From Clostridia bacterium (lineage in GTDB: Bacteria > Bacillota > Clostridia > Oscillospirales > CAG-272): 64,000 nt of DNA. Position 1 is the first letter of the stretch; every line of letters starts with the position of its first letter. The notes beneath the pieces are model-generated. The model was not told the DNA's origin and made no database searches. It saw only the letters and a list, made by a program, of their open reading frames with translations. The translations under genes were made by a program, and so were the position numbers. The stretch spans positions 52,160 to 116,159 of the forward strand of contig JAFUIQ010000052.1 of NCBI GenBank assembly GCA_017468385.1, read 5' to 3'. Positions 1-7,771 of this stretch are shown here, one piece after another.

Positions 1-7
1 GCAAACT

Positions 8-592
8 ATGGCACTGGTTCCGATGGTTGTAGAACAGACCTCCCGCGGGGAGCGCTCCTACGATATTTTCTCCCGACTTTTAAATGATCGGATCATTTTC
101 CTGGCAGACGAGGTAAACGACACCACAGCATCCCTTGTGGTTGCACAGCTTCTGTTCCTGGAAGCGCAGGATCCGGATAAGGATATCCATCTGTATATCA
201 ATTCCCCCGGCGGATCCGTGACCGCAGGCATGGCAATCTACGACACTATGAACTTCATCAAGTGTGATGTTTCCACCATCTGCATCGGCATGGCAGCCAG
301 CATGGGCGCATTCCTTCTCTCCTCCGGTGCGAAAGGCAAGCGTCTTGCCCTTCCCAACAGCGAGATCATGATCCATCAGCCTCTCGGCGGCATGCAGGGT
401 CAGGCAACGGACATCAAAATCCACGCAGACCACATTCTCCGCACCCGCGATACGTTGAACCGCATACTGGCGGCCAACACCGGCCGTCCTATTGAGGAAA
501 TCGCACGGGACACTGAGCGGGATAACTTCATGAGCGCACAGGCCGCTATGGAATACGGACTGATTGACCGCGTCATCGACAAACGTCCGTAA
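8..592 (+). CDS. clpP: ATP-dependent Clp protease proteolytic subunit ClpP
   Basis: Serine peptidase subunit that forms the tetradecameric chamber of the cytoplasmic Clp protease and degrades proteins fed to it by ClpX or other Clp ATPases. The 194-residue length is normal. The catalytic triad is visible as Ser98 in GMAASMGA, His123 in IMIHQP and Asp172 in ERDNF. clpX follows 20 bases downstream on the same strand, the classic pair. Upstream sequence is limited to seven bases, so the promoter and most of the ribosome binding region lie outside the window. The start at the ATG is supported by the normal ClpP N-terminus ([17 protein letters not shown]). Confidence 0.98.
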   Translation: MALVPMVVEQTSRGERSYDIFSRLLNDRIIFLADEVNDTTASLVVAQLLFLEAQDPDKDIHLYINSPGGSVTAGMAIYDTMNFIKCDVSTICIGMAASMGAFLLSSGAKGKRLALPNSEIMIHQPLGGMQGQATDIKIHADHILRTRDTLNRILAANTGRPIEEIARDTERDNFMSAQAAMEYGLIDRVIDKRP

Positions 593-612
593 TGCACTGA
601 AAGGAATTTCTC

Positions 613-1980
613 ATGTCTCAAAACAACAATAACGGCACCGGCCACGAAGTAAAACTGCGCTGCTGTTCCTTCTGCGGAAGAAACGAGCGGCAGGTACAGT
701 TCCTGATTCCTTCTGCCAGCGGCGCGTATATCTGCGACAACTGCGTGGATGCGTGCAGCGAGTTAATTTACGAGCAGCTGCACCAGGATCGGGAAGAATT
801 TCTGTTGTCTGACTCTTCCCTGCCCACGCCTAAGGAAATCAAAGCAACGCTGGACGAATATATCATCGGCCAGGACGATGCCAAGATCGCTCTGTCGGTG
901 GCCGTATACAACCACTATAAGCGAATTCTCTACAACGAAAGCAAGGCGTCCAAAAAGAGAATCAAGGCCGAAGACACCGAAGCGGAGGAAGTGGATCTCC
1001 AAAAGAGCAACGTTTTGCTGATCGGTCCCACCGGTGTGGGCAAAACCTATCTGGCACAGACGCTGGCAAAAACACTGCACGTTCCCTTCGCGATCGCTGA
1101 TGCCACCACGCTGACCGAGGCTGGCTATGTGGGCGAGGATGTGGAAAATATTCTCCTTCGTCTGATCCAGGCCGCGGATTTTGATGTGGAACTGGCCGAG
1201 CGCGGCATCATTTACATCGACGAGATCGATAAGATTTCCCGCAAGAGCGAGAATCCGTCCATCACGCGCGATGTATCCGGTGAGGGTGTACAGCAGGCGC
1301 TTTTGAAGATTCTGGAAGGAACCATTTCCAATGTACCGCCCCAGGGGGGCCGTAAGCATCCCAACCAAGAATTCATACAGATCGACACCTCCAATATCCT
1401 GTTCATCTGCGGCGGCGCATTCGACGGATTGGAAAAGATCATCGGCAAGCGCACCGATACGGCTTCCATCGGTTTCAGCGGCAAAGTGAAAAACAAGGAA
1501 GAAAATCGCACCAGTCATCTGCTCAAGGATGTAACCGCCCATGATATCGTCAAGTTCGGTTTGATTCCTGAGTTGGTTGGTCGTCTTCCTGTGATCGTTC
1601 CGCTCCAGAATCTGGATGCCGACGCGCTTGTCCGTATTCTGAGCGAACCAAAAAACTCGCTGACCAAACAGTATGCCAAGTTGTTTGATATGGATCACGT
1701 TTCCCTCACCTTTGAGGAAGATGCCCTGCGTGCCGTTGCAGAGCTGGCCATTGAGCGCAACACCGGTGCCCGTGGTCTGCGCGGAATTCTTGAGGGCATT
1801 ATGACAACGGTTATGTTTGAAATCCCCTCAAGAGATGATGTGGAATCCGTAGTAATCACCGCGGACTGCATCAAAAACCGTACGTCTCCGAAACTGATTT
1901 TGAAGCACCCCGCCCCTACACTCCTCACGGATGAAACCAAAGCCGCATTGACGGACGGCACCGACGCCTCTGCGTCATAA
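613..1980 (+). CDS. clpX: ATP-dependent Clp protease ATP-binding subunit ClpX
   Basis: AAA+ unfoldase that recognises substrates and threads them into ClpP. The N-terminal zinc-binding domain has paired cysteines near residues 18-21 and 41-44 (CSFC, CDNC). The AAA+ module has Walker A GPTGVGKT at about 138-145 and Walker B IIYIDEID at about 199-206. Arginine-rich sensor sequence and the C-terminal small domain ([12 protein letters not shown]) are present. At 455 residues it is a slightly long but ordinary ClpX. It sits directly behind clpP, is likely co-transcribed, and is followed by an intrinsic terminator. Confidence 0.98.
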   Translation: MSQNNNNGTGHEVKLRCCSFCGRNERQVQFLIPSASGAYICDNCVDACSELIYEQLHQDREEFLLSDSSLPTPKEIKATLDEYIIGQDDAKIALSVAVYNHYKRILYNESKASKKRIKAEDTEAEEVDLQKSNVLLIGPTGVGKTYLAQTLAKTLHVPFAIADATTLTEAGYVGEDVENILLRLIQAADFDVELAERGIIYIDEIDKISRKSENPSITRDVSGEGVQQALLKILEGTISNVPPQGGRKHPNQEFIQIDTSNILFICGGAFDGLEKIIGKRTDTASIGFSGKVKNKEENRTSHLLKDVTAHDIVKFGLIPELVGRLPVIVPLQNLDADALVRILSEPKNSLTKQYAKLFDMDHVSLTFEEDALRAVAELAIERNTGARGLRGILEGIMTTVMFEIPSRDDVESVVITADCIKNRTSPKLILKHPAPTLLTDETKAALTDGTDASAS

Positions 1981-1984
1981 CGAA

Positions 1985-2026
1985 GAAAGCACGCCATGCC
2001 GATCAACGTGCGTGACGTGCTTTTTT
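1985..2026 (+). terminator. Intrinsic terminator after clpPX
   Basis: A stem formed by AAGCACG and CGTGCTT arms is followed by a run of six T, starting a few bases after the clpX stop. Confidence 0.7.
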
Positions 2027-2032
2027 CAAATA

Positions 2033-2055
2033 TAAAAGCCGCCCGTCGGCGGCTG
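2033..2055 (-). terminator. Intrinsic terminator of spoVG
   Basis: The seven-base stem AGCCGCC/GGCGGCT with a four-base loop is followed on the reverse strand by TTTTATATTT. It lies just after the spoVG stop and faces the clpPX terminator. Confidence 0.75.
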
Positions 2056-2063
2056 ATATGTGC

Positions 2064-2366
2064 TTACTCTACAGTTACAGAATCGATTTCTTCCACAGCG
2101 GATTCTGCACGGGCAAGTTCATCGTTGTAGGCTTGAATGACAGCCGTTTCCAGACGATACCGGAAATCCGCATTGATCGGATGAGCGATGTCACGATAGG
2201 TGCCATCCGGATTTTTGCGGCTGGGCATCACGATAAAATACTTGTCCCGAGCGTAGATAACCTTGATATCATGAAGGGCAATCTGATCATCCAGTGTTAC
2301 AGAAACAACTGCCTTCATCGGTCCTTCTTCAAATAACTTGCGGATTTTGATGTTGGTGATTTCCAT
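2064..2366 (-). CDS. spoVG: Septation/sporulation regulator SpoVG
   Basis: Small RNA/DNA-binding regulator of the SpoVG family, linked to septation, sporulation and envelope control in Firmicutes. The 100-residue protein starts MEITNIKIRKL and contains the family core (SVTLDDQIALHDIKVI, YFIVMPSRK, DIAHPINADFR). A longer open frame exists upstream, but the ATG at 2366 is preceded by AGGAGGACAAAATC, so this is the chosen start. It is divergent from murC across an AT-rich 217-base gap. A TATAAT at 2432-2437 on the reverse strand is a possible -10 element with no good -35. Confidence 0.96.
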   Translation of the reverse strand: MEITNIKIRKLFEEGPMKAVVSVTLDDQIALHDIKVIYARDKYFIVMPSRKNPDGTYRDIAHPINADFRYRLETAVIQAYNDELARAESAVEEIDSVTVE

Positions 2367-2583
2367 GATTTTGTCCTCCTGATGTGCTGTGTACACACGG
2401 CTATATTTCACATTTTTTCTGCATCGCACTTATTATACAGTAGGATTATGAAAATAATACATCTATATTGAAATATTTTTTTGAATTTATTATTTACATT
2501 TTATAAACCATATGTATTAACTTTATGAACATTCCTAAAGGGAGATTCATAAATCTTCACAATTCACCAGGAGGTGACAATTT

Positions 2584-4002
2584 ATGGCTTTGCCCAACAC
2601 ACACTATGGTGCCGAGGGAATTGCAAAGATTCTTTCCGATTCACCGAAAAGAATCTTCTTTTGCGGTATCGGCGGCGTCAGTATGTGTTCCCTGGCTCAC
2701 ATCAGCCATCTGCGTGGTCATGCTGTTTCCGGCTATGACCGCACCCCATCCGTTCTGACAAAACAACTGGAATCCCTCGGGATTTCGATCCGCTATACGG
2801 CGGATGCATCCAATCTGGGAGATACCGATCTGTTTGTTTACACGGTCGCCATTCCCGCCACTCAACCGGAATATGTGGAAGCACAGCGTCGGGGCATCCC
2901 CGTGATTTCCCGTGCCGATTATCTCGGCTACATCATGAGTGGGTATACAAACCGCATCGGTGTATCCGGAATGCACGGAAAAAGTACCACCACCGCCATG
3001 CTGGAACAGATTTTCCGCGTGGGCGAAACGAATCCCACCGTCAGCTGCGGTGCACCTATGAAGGATGTGGGCGGTCGGTGCGATCGGATCGGCGGCGAGG
3101 ACTTCTTTATCTTTGAAGCTTGCGAATACATGGATTCCTTTCTGGACTTCTACCCCACCGATGTTGTCGTTCTTAACATTGAGCCGGATCATCTGGATTA
3201 CTTCCGGGATATTTATCACATAGAAGATTCCTTTGCCCGTTTTCTGGACCGGGCAGGTACAAACGGTACTGCCTTTCTGAATCTTGGTGATGCCAATGTT
3301 ATGCGTGCCGCGCAGAAATTTGATGGCCGTGTCGTTACCTTCGGCGTAGAATGTGCAGATGCGGATTACAGCGCGGAGGATATCGTCATGGAGCATGGCC
3401 GCCCCACGTTCACCATCACGCATCACGGCGATCCCATGTGTCGGGTTGCCATGCATGTACCGGGCGCACACACCATCTGCGATGCCCTGGCTGCCGCCGC
3501 TGTGGCGCTGGAACACGGCATTTCTGCGGACTCGATTGTAACAGCGCTATCCGAATTCGACGGCGCTGCCCGGCGCATGGATTACCGCGGCAAAACCGAT
3601 AGCGGAGCGGTTGTTTTTGATGATTACGCTCACCATCCCACAGAGATCACATCCACGCTGACTTCCGCCGTCAGCATGGAATTCAAACGGATTTTCTGCG
3701 TATTTCAGCCCCATACGTACTCCCGCACCAAGGAACTGTTCGACGATTTTGCCAGCGCTCTTTCCTCCAAATACGTGCACAAGGTACTGCTGGCGGATAT
3801 CTACTCAGCCAGAGAAACCGATACGCGCGGTGTTTCCTCCGAATTGCTGGCAAAGGCTGTACGCGCCAACGGCGGTAACTGCAGTTGTTTTTCTACCTTT
3901 GACGCCATTGTTGAATCATTGAAAGAAGAATGCACGGACGGGGATATGATCCTGGTCATGGGCGCCGGTGATATCAATACAATCTGCAAGGATCTGCTGT
4001 AA
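2584..4002 (+). CDS. murC: UDP-N-acetylmuramate--L-alanine ligase MurC
   Basis: ATP-dependent cytoplasmic ligase that adds L-alanine to UDP-MurNAc in peptidoglycan precursor synthesis. The N-terminal Rossmann segment FFCGIGGVSMCSLA, the ATP loop GMHGKSTTTAM (usual form GTHGKTTTT, so Ser replaces one Thr) and the MurC-typical FDDYAHHPTEI are visible. At 472 residues the length is normal. The start has a strong AGGAGGTGACAATTT ribosome site. It stands alone between divergent spoVG and a strong terminator rather than in a mur/dcw cluster. Confidence 0.96.
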   Translation: MALPNTHYGAEGIAKILSDSPKRIFFCGIGGVSMCSLAHISHLRGHAVSGYDRTPSVLTKQLESLGISIRYTADASNLGDTDLFVYTVAIPATQPEYVEAQRRGIPVISRADYLGYIMSGYTNRIGVSGMHGKSTTTAMLEQIFRVGETNPTVSCGAPMKDVGGRCDRIGGEDFFIFEACEYMDSFLDFYPTDVVVLNIEPDHLDYFRDIYHIEDSFARFLDRAGTNGTAFLNLGDANVMRAAQKFDGRVVTFGVECADADYSAEDIVMEHGRPTFTITHHGDPMCRVAMHVPGAHTICDALAAAAVALEHGISADSIVTALSEFDGAARRMDYRGKTDSGAVVFDDYAHHPTEITSTLTSAVSMEFKRIFCVFQPHTYSRTKELFDDFASALSSKYVHKVLLADIYSARETDTRGVSSELLAKAVRANGGNCSCFSTFDAIVESLKEECTDGDMILVMGAGDINTICKDLL

Positions 4003-4028
4003 TTTAATACCCAATCACGCACCACTCC

Positions 4029-4066
4029 GAGCCATTATGGTTTTACAACCATAATGGCTCTTTTCT
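4029..4066 (+). terminator. Intrinsic terminator after murC
   Basis: A perfect 14-base inverted repeat (GAGCCATTATGGTT and its complement) with a four-base loop is followed by TTTTCT. Confidence 0.9.
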
Positions 4067-4121
4067 GTGAATTCTCATGTGAATTTTTTCAGAAAATCCC
4101 GTGAATTTTATCATGGAATCG

Positions 4122-4151
4122 TTGACATTCGCATGTGAAATATGTTAAAAT
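4122..4151 (+). promoter_or_regulatory. Promoter of the deoR-like/PDH region with nearby repeats
   Basis: TTGACA at 4122-4127 and TAAAAT at 4146-4151 are separated by 18 bases. Upstream, between about 4067 and 4110, the word TGTGAATT or CGTGAATT occurs three times in direct orientation, a possible operator for the downstream regulator. The operator role is inference. Confidence 0.7.
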
Positions 4152-4204
4152 ATATTCGATTAGGATAATGAACCCCCATTTTCGCGCCGGAAAGGAAAAA
4201 CGAC

Positions 4205-4984
4205 ATGTACAACGAAAGACGAGAACAAATTCGAATGCTTCTCGCGGAAAAACCGTTTGTTTCTATCAAAGAACTGGAAACCATGTTCCCCCACGTCTCC
4301 GGTATGACGATTCGACGTGATATTGAGTACTTTGAGCAGTCCGGTGATGCTATTAAAGTACGCGGCGGTGCCCGCTCCACCAAATTCATCACTACATCAA
4401 AAGATGATGCCATCACCACTCGTATGCAGGAAAATGTAGCGTCCAAGGACCTTATTGCTCGCCGCGCCGCAGAACTTCTTGAGACCGGCCGCTCCATCTT
4501 TATTGACTCCGGCTCTACCCTGCAGCGCATCGTCCCCTACGTCCCCAACGAGCGCTTTACCTTTACCACCACCAATCCGATGGCCGCTTTGGAATTGTGT
4601 AAAATCGGTCTTCCTGTGGTAAACATAGTCGGCGGAAAACTGGATCGGGATTATCAAACCGTTACCGGTATGCACGCCATGCGCTTTTTGTCCGATATCA
4701 ACATCGATATCGCTTTCCTGTCCCCCTCCGGCTTGTCCCTGAAAAGCGGCTTCACCGGCGGTAATTACAGCGAATGTGAGTTGAAGCGAGTCGTTGTCGA
4801 AAAAGCAAGACTGGTTGTTCTTCTTCTGGATGCATCCAAGATTGACAAGAGCCTGCCTTATACATTCTGTCACCTGGATCAGGTTCATATCATTATTACA
4901 GACACCCCCCTGCCTGAGGACATCGCCGAGCAGATTCACCGCCACGGCGGACAAATCATCGATGTTACGAAGGAAAATCAATAA
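4205..4984 (+). CDS. DeoR/GlpR-family transcriptional regulator
   Basis: Predicted DNA-binding repressor. The N-terminal DeoR winged helix (RREQIRMLLAEKPFVSIKELETMF, then GMTIRRDIEYFEQSG at about 36-50) is followed by the GVRGGA-like KVRGGA segment and a C-terminal sugar-phosphate isomerase-like sensor domain with the IFIDSGST motif. The ribosome site GGAAAGGAAAAACGAC precedes the ATG. It lies 65 bases upstream of the PDH E2 gene in the same orientation with no visible terminator between, so it may control its own transcript and the PDH operon. The ligand is unknown; most relatives sense phosphorylated sugars. Confidence 0.9.
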   Translation: MYNERREQIRMLLAEKPFVSIKELETMFPHVSGMTIRRDIEYFEQSGDAIKVRGGARSTKFITTSKDDAITTRMQENVASKDLIARRAAELLETGRSIFIDSGSTLQRIVPYVPNERFTFTTTNPMAALELCKIGLPVVNIVGGKLDRDYQTVTGMHAMRFLSDINIDIAFLSPSGLSLKSGFTGGNYSECELKRVVVEKARLVVLLLDASKIDKSLPYTFCHLDQVHIIITDTPLPEDIAEQIHRHGGQIIDVTKENQ

Positions 4985-5049
4985 TTTATTTTGATGGCTG
5001 CCGGTTCACCCCCGGTTCCGATATATTCACCACGAAAGGAAAGATTCAT

Positions 5050-6354
5050 ATGGCACAGTTCGTGATCATGCCCCGTCAGGGACAAAGCGTAGAAAGCTGC
5101 ATTATCACCACATGGCACAAGAAAGTCGGAGACACCGTCGCTGAAGGCGATATCCTGTTCTCCTATGAGACTGACAAGTCCGCTTTCGATGAGGCCGCTC
5201 AGGTTAGCGGTACCATGCTCGCAATCCTCTTCGAGGAGGGAGATGTTGTTCCCTGCCTCGATAACGTCTGCATCATCGGTGAGGCAGGAGAGGATATCTC
5301 CGCGATGGTAGCAGCTGCTCCCGCAGTGGAAGCCGTTGCCGAAGCACCTGCAGCAACCGAGGAAGTTAAGACAGAGGTGGCTCCCGTTGTTACTGCCGCT
5401 CCTGTTCAGGCAGGTGAACTTATCCGCATTTCTCCCCGCGCAAAGAACCTTGCACTGCAAACCGGCGTTGACATGACGAAGGTCGCTCCCACCGGACCTC
5501 ACGGCCGCATCATTGAGCGCGACATCAATGCTGCACTGGATGCCGGTTATGTAGCCAACGTAGCTGCTGTGGAAGCATTCCTGGCAGGCAATCCCATTGT
5601 TACCGAGGAAACCGCTGAGGAAGTTGCAGCCGAAAAGAAGGCCGAAGTTGTTGTTTCCGATGACGTTCGTGCATACGAGGAAGAGGCTCTCTCCGGCGTT
5701 CGCCGCGTAATCGCTCGCCAGATGCACGCATCCCTGTCCGAGATGGCACAGCTGACTCTGAACGCATCCTTCGATGCTACCGCACTGATGAACTTCCGCG
5801 CTTCCCTGAAGGCAAGCGGCGAGGCTCTCGGTCTGGGTAAGATCTCCCTCAACGATATGGTTCTCTTCGCCGTATCCCGTACCCTTCTGAACTACCCCGA
5901 AATCAATGCCAATCTGGTGGACGATAAGTTCCGCAAGTTCAAGCACGCCAACATCGGTCTGGCTGTGGATACCGAGCGCGGACTGCTTGTTCCCACTCTC
6001 TTCGCATCCGAGAAACTTTCTCTCACCGATCTGTCTGCCTATGCGAAATCCGCAGCAGCCAAGGCTCGTGAGGGCAAGCTGACTCCTGACGAGATGTCCG
6101 GCGGCAGCTTCACGGTAACTAATCTCGGTTCTCTGGGCATCGAGAGCTTCACTCCCGTTGTGAATCCTCCCCAGACTGCCATTCTCGGCGTTTGTGCTAT
6201 CACCTACCGCCTGAAGGCAGACGGAACCACATATCCCGCTATGGGTCTGTCCCTCACCTTCGACCACCGCGCAATAGACGGTGCTCCCGCAGCACGTTTC
6301 CTGTCCGATCTGTGCCGTGCTCTTGAGAACTTCGGCCTGCTTCTGGCGAAATAA
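5050..6354 (+). CDS. pdhC: Dihydrolipoamide acyltransferase (E2) of a 2-oxoacid dehydrogenase complex
   Basis: Core acyltransferase of a pyruvate- or acetoin-type dehydrogenase complex. A lipoyl domain carries the modified lysine Lys43 in ETDKSAFD. An Ala/Glu/Pro-rich linker (about 88-120) leads to a peripheral subunit-binding domain (ISPRAKNLALQTG, about 127-163). A second acidic linker precedes the catalytic domain, which ends with His406 and Asp410 in DHRAIDG. The 434-residue length is normal. Ribosome site GAAAGGAAAGATTCAT precedes the ATG. The E3 gene follows after 11 bases and the E1 gene next, so all partners are co-encoded. Codon use is strongly biased, suggesting high expression. Confidence 0.93.
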   Translation: MAQFVIMPRQGQSVESCIITTWHKKVGDTVAEGDILFSYETDKSAFDEAAQVSGTMLAILFEEGDVVPCLDNVCIIGEAGEDISAMVAAAPAVEAVAEAPAATEEVKTEVAPVVTAAPVQAGELIRISPRAKNLALQTGVDMTKVAPTGPHGRIIERDINAALDAGYVANVAAVEAFLAGNPIVTEETAEEVAAEKKAEVVVSDDVRAYEEEALSGVRRVIARQMHASLSEMAQLTLNASFDATALMNFRASLKASGEALGLGKISLNDMVLFAVSRTLLNYPEINANLVDDKFRKFKHANIGLAVDTERGLLVPTLFASEKLSLTDLSAYAKSAAAKAREGKLTPDEMSGGSFTVTNLGSLGIESFTPVVNPPQTAILGVCAITYRLKADGTTYPAMGLSLTFDHRAIDGAPAARFLSDLCRALENFGLLLAK

Positions 6355-6365
6355 GGAGGATACAC

Positions 6366-7739
6366 ATGACTTACGATCTGATCGTTATGGGCGGCGGCCC
6401 CGCTGGTTACAACGCCGCTGAACGTGCTGCGCACAGCGGCATGAAGACGCTTCTGTTTGAGGAGCGCGCACTGGGCGGTGTTTGCCTGAACGAAGGCTGC
6501 ATCCCCACCAAGACCCTGCTCTACTCCGCAAAGATCCTGGACTACGCTCACCACGGTGAGGCGTACGGTGTTACCGTTACCGGCGCCACCTTGGATCACT
6601 CCAAGGTAATCGACCGCAAGAACAAGGTAGTTCACACCCTGGTTTCCGGCGTTGGTGCCAAGATGAAAGGCGCCGGCGTTACCGTAGTAAACGGCACTGC
6701 ATCCATCACCGGCAAGAATGCGGAAGGCTTCACCGTTGCCTGCAACGGCGAGACCTACACCGCCACCAAGCTGCTGATCTGCACCGGTTCCTCCGCGGCT
6801 GTTCCTCCGATTCCCGGTCTGAAGGAATCCGTTGAGGCCGGATTCGCTGTAACCAATCGTGAGATTCTGGATCTCCGCACTCCTCCCAAGCACATCGTTG
6901 TTGTGGGCGGCGGCGTAATCGGTCTGGAGATGGCTTCCTACTTCAACTCCATCGGTGCGGAAGTTACCGTTGTGGAAATGATGGACAAGATCGCCGGTCC
7001 TACCGACCGTGAGATCTCCGGCATCCTGCAGAAGAACTACGCCAAGCGCGGCGTGAAATTCCTGCTTGGCGCAAAGGTTGCTGCCATCAACGGCAAGGCC
7101 GGCAACGGCACCGTTGAGTACGAATTGAACGGCAAGAAGGAATCCCTGGCTTGCGATCTGGTTCTGGTCAGCGTAGGCAGACGTGCCCGCACCGCAGGCA
7201 TCGGTCTGGAAACCGTTGGCGTTCTGATGGAACGCGGCGCTATTGTTACCGATGAGTGCTCCCGCACCTCCGTTCCCGGCATCTGGGCTGCAGGCGACGT
7301 GAACGGCAAGAGCATGCTGGCACACACCGCTTACCGTGAAGGCGAAGTGGCTATCAACAACATGCTGGGCAAGAAGGATCGCGTGGATTACCGCGCCATC
7401 CCCGCCGTTATTTACACCAATCCCGAAGTCGGTACCGTTGGTGAGACCAAAGAGTCTGCCGAGAAGGCAGGCATGAAGGTAACTGAGCACACCATCAGCC
7501 TCCGCTACAGCGGCCGTTACATCGCTGAAAACGAGAGCGGCGACGGTATCGTCAAGATCATCGTTGGCGAGCATCGCGAGATCGTTGGTGTACACATGAT
7601 CGGTTCCTACGCATCCGAGATCATCTACGGCGCGGCCGCTATGGTTGCCAAGAAAGAGCGCGTGGACGACGTACGCAAGCTGGTATTCCCCCATCCCACC
7701 GTATGCGAAGTTATCCGCGAAGAAATGTTCTCAATCTGA
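6366..7739 (+). CDS. lpdA: Dihydrolipoamide dehydrogenase (E3)
   Basis: FAD-dependent disulfide oxidoreductase that reoxidises the lipoyl groups of E2 and reduces NAD. The N-terminal FAD-binding GGGPAGYNAAE, the redox-active pair Cys40/Cys45 in GGVCLNEGCIPTK, the NAD-binding GGGVIGLEMASYF and the C-terminal dimer region HPTVCEVIREEM (His-x4-Glu-type active base) are all present. The 457-residue length is normal and there is no extra lipoyl domain. A GGAGG ribosome site lies in the 11-base gap after pdhC. Confidence 0.96.
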   Translation: MTYDLIVMGGGPAGYNAAERAAHSGMKTLLFEERALGGVCLNEGCIPTKTLLYSAKILDYAHHGEAYGVTVTGATLDHSKVIDRKNKVVHTLVSGVGAKMKGAGVTVVNGTASITGKNAEGFTVACNGETYTATKLLICTGSSAAVPPIPGLKESVEAGFAVTNREILDLRTPPKHIVVVGGGVIGLEMASYFNSIGAEVTVVEMMDKIAGPTDREISGILQKNYAKRGVKFLLGAKVAAINGKAGNGTVEYELNGKKESLACDLVLVSVGRRARTAGIGLETVGVLMERGAIVTDECSRTSVPGIWAAGDVNGKSMLAHTAYREGEVAINNMLGKKDRVDYRAIPAVIYTNPEVGTVGETKESAEKAGMKVTEHTISLRYSGRYIAENESGDGIVKIIVGEHREIVGVHMIGSYASEIIYGAAAMVAKKERVDDVRKLVFPHPTVCEVIREEMFSI

Positions 7740-7771
7740 TTATTCTATATTTTATATAAGGAGTAAACGTT

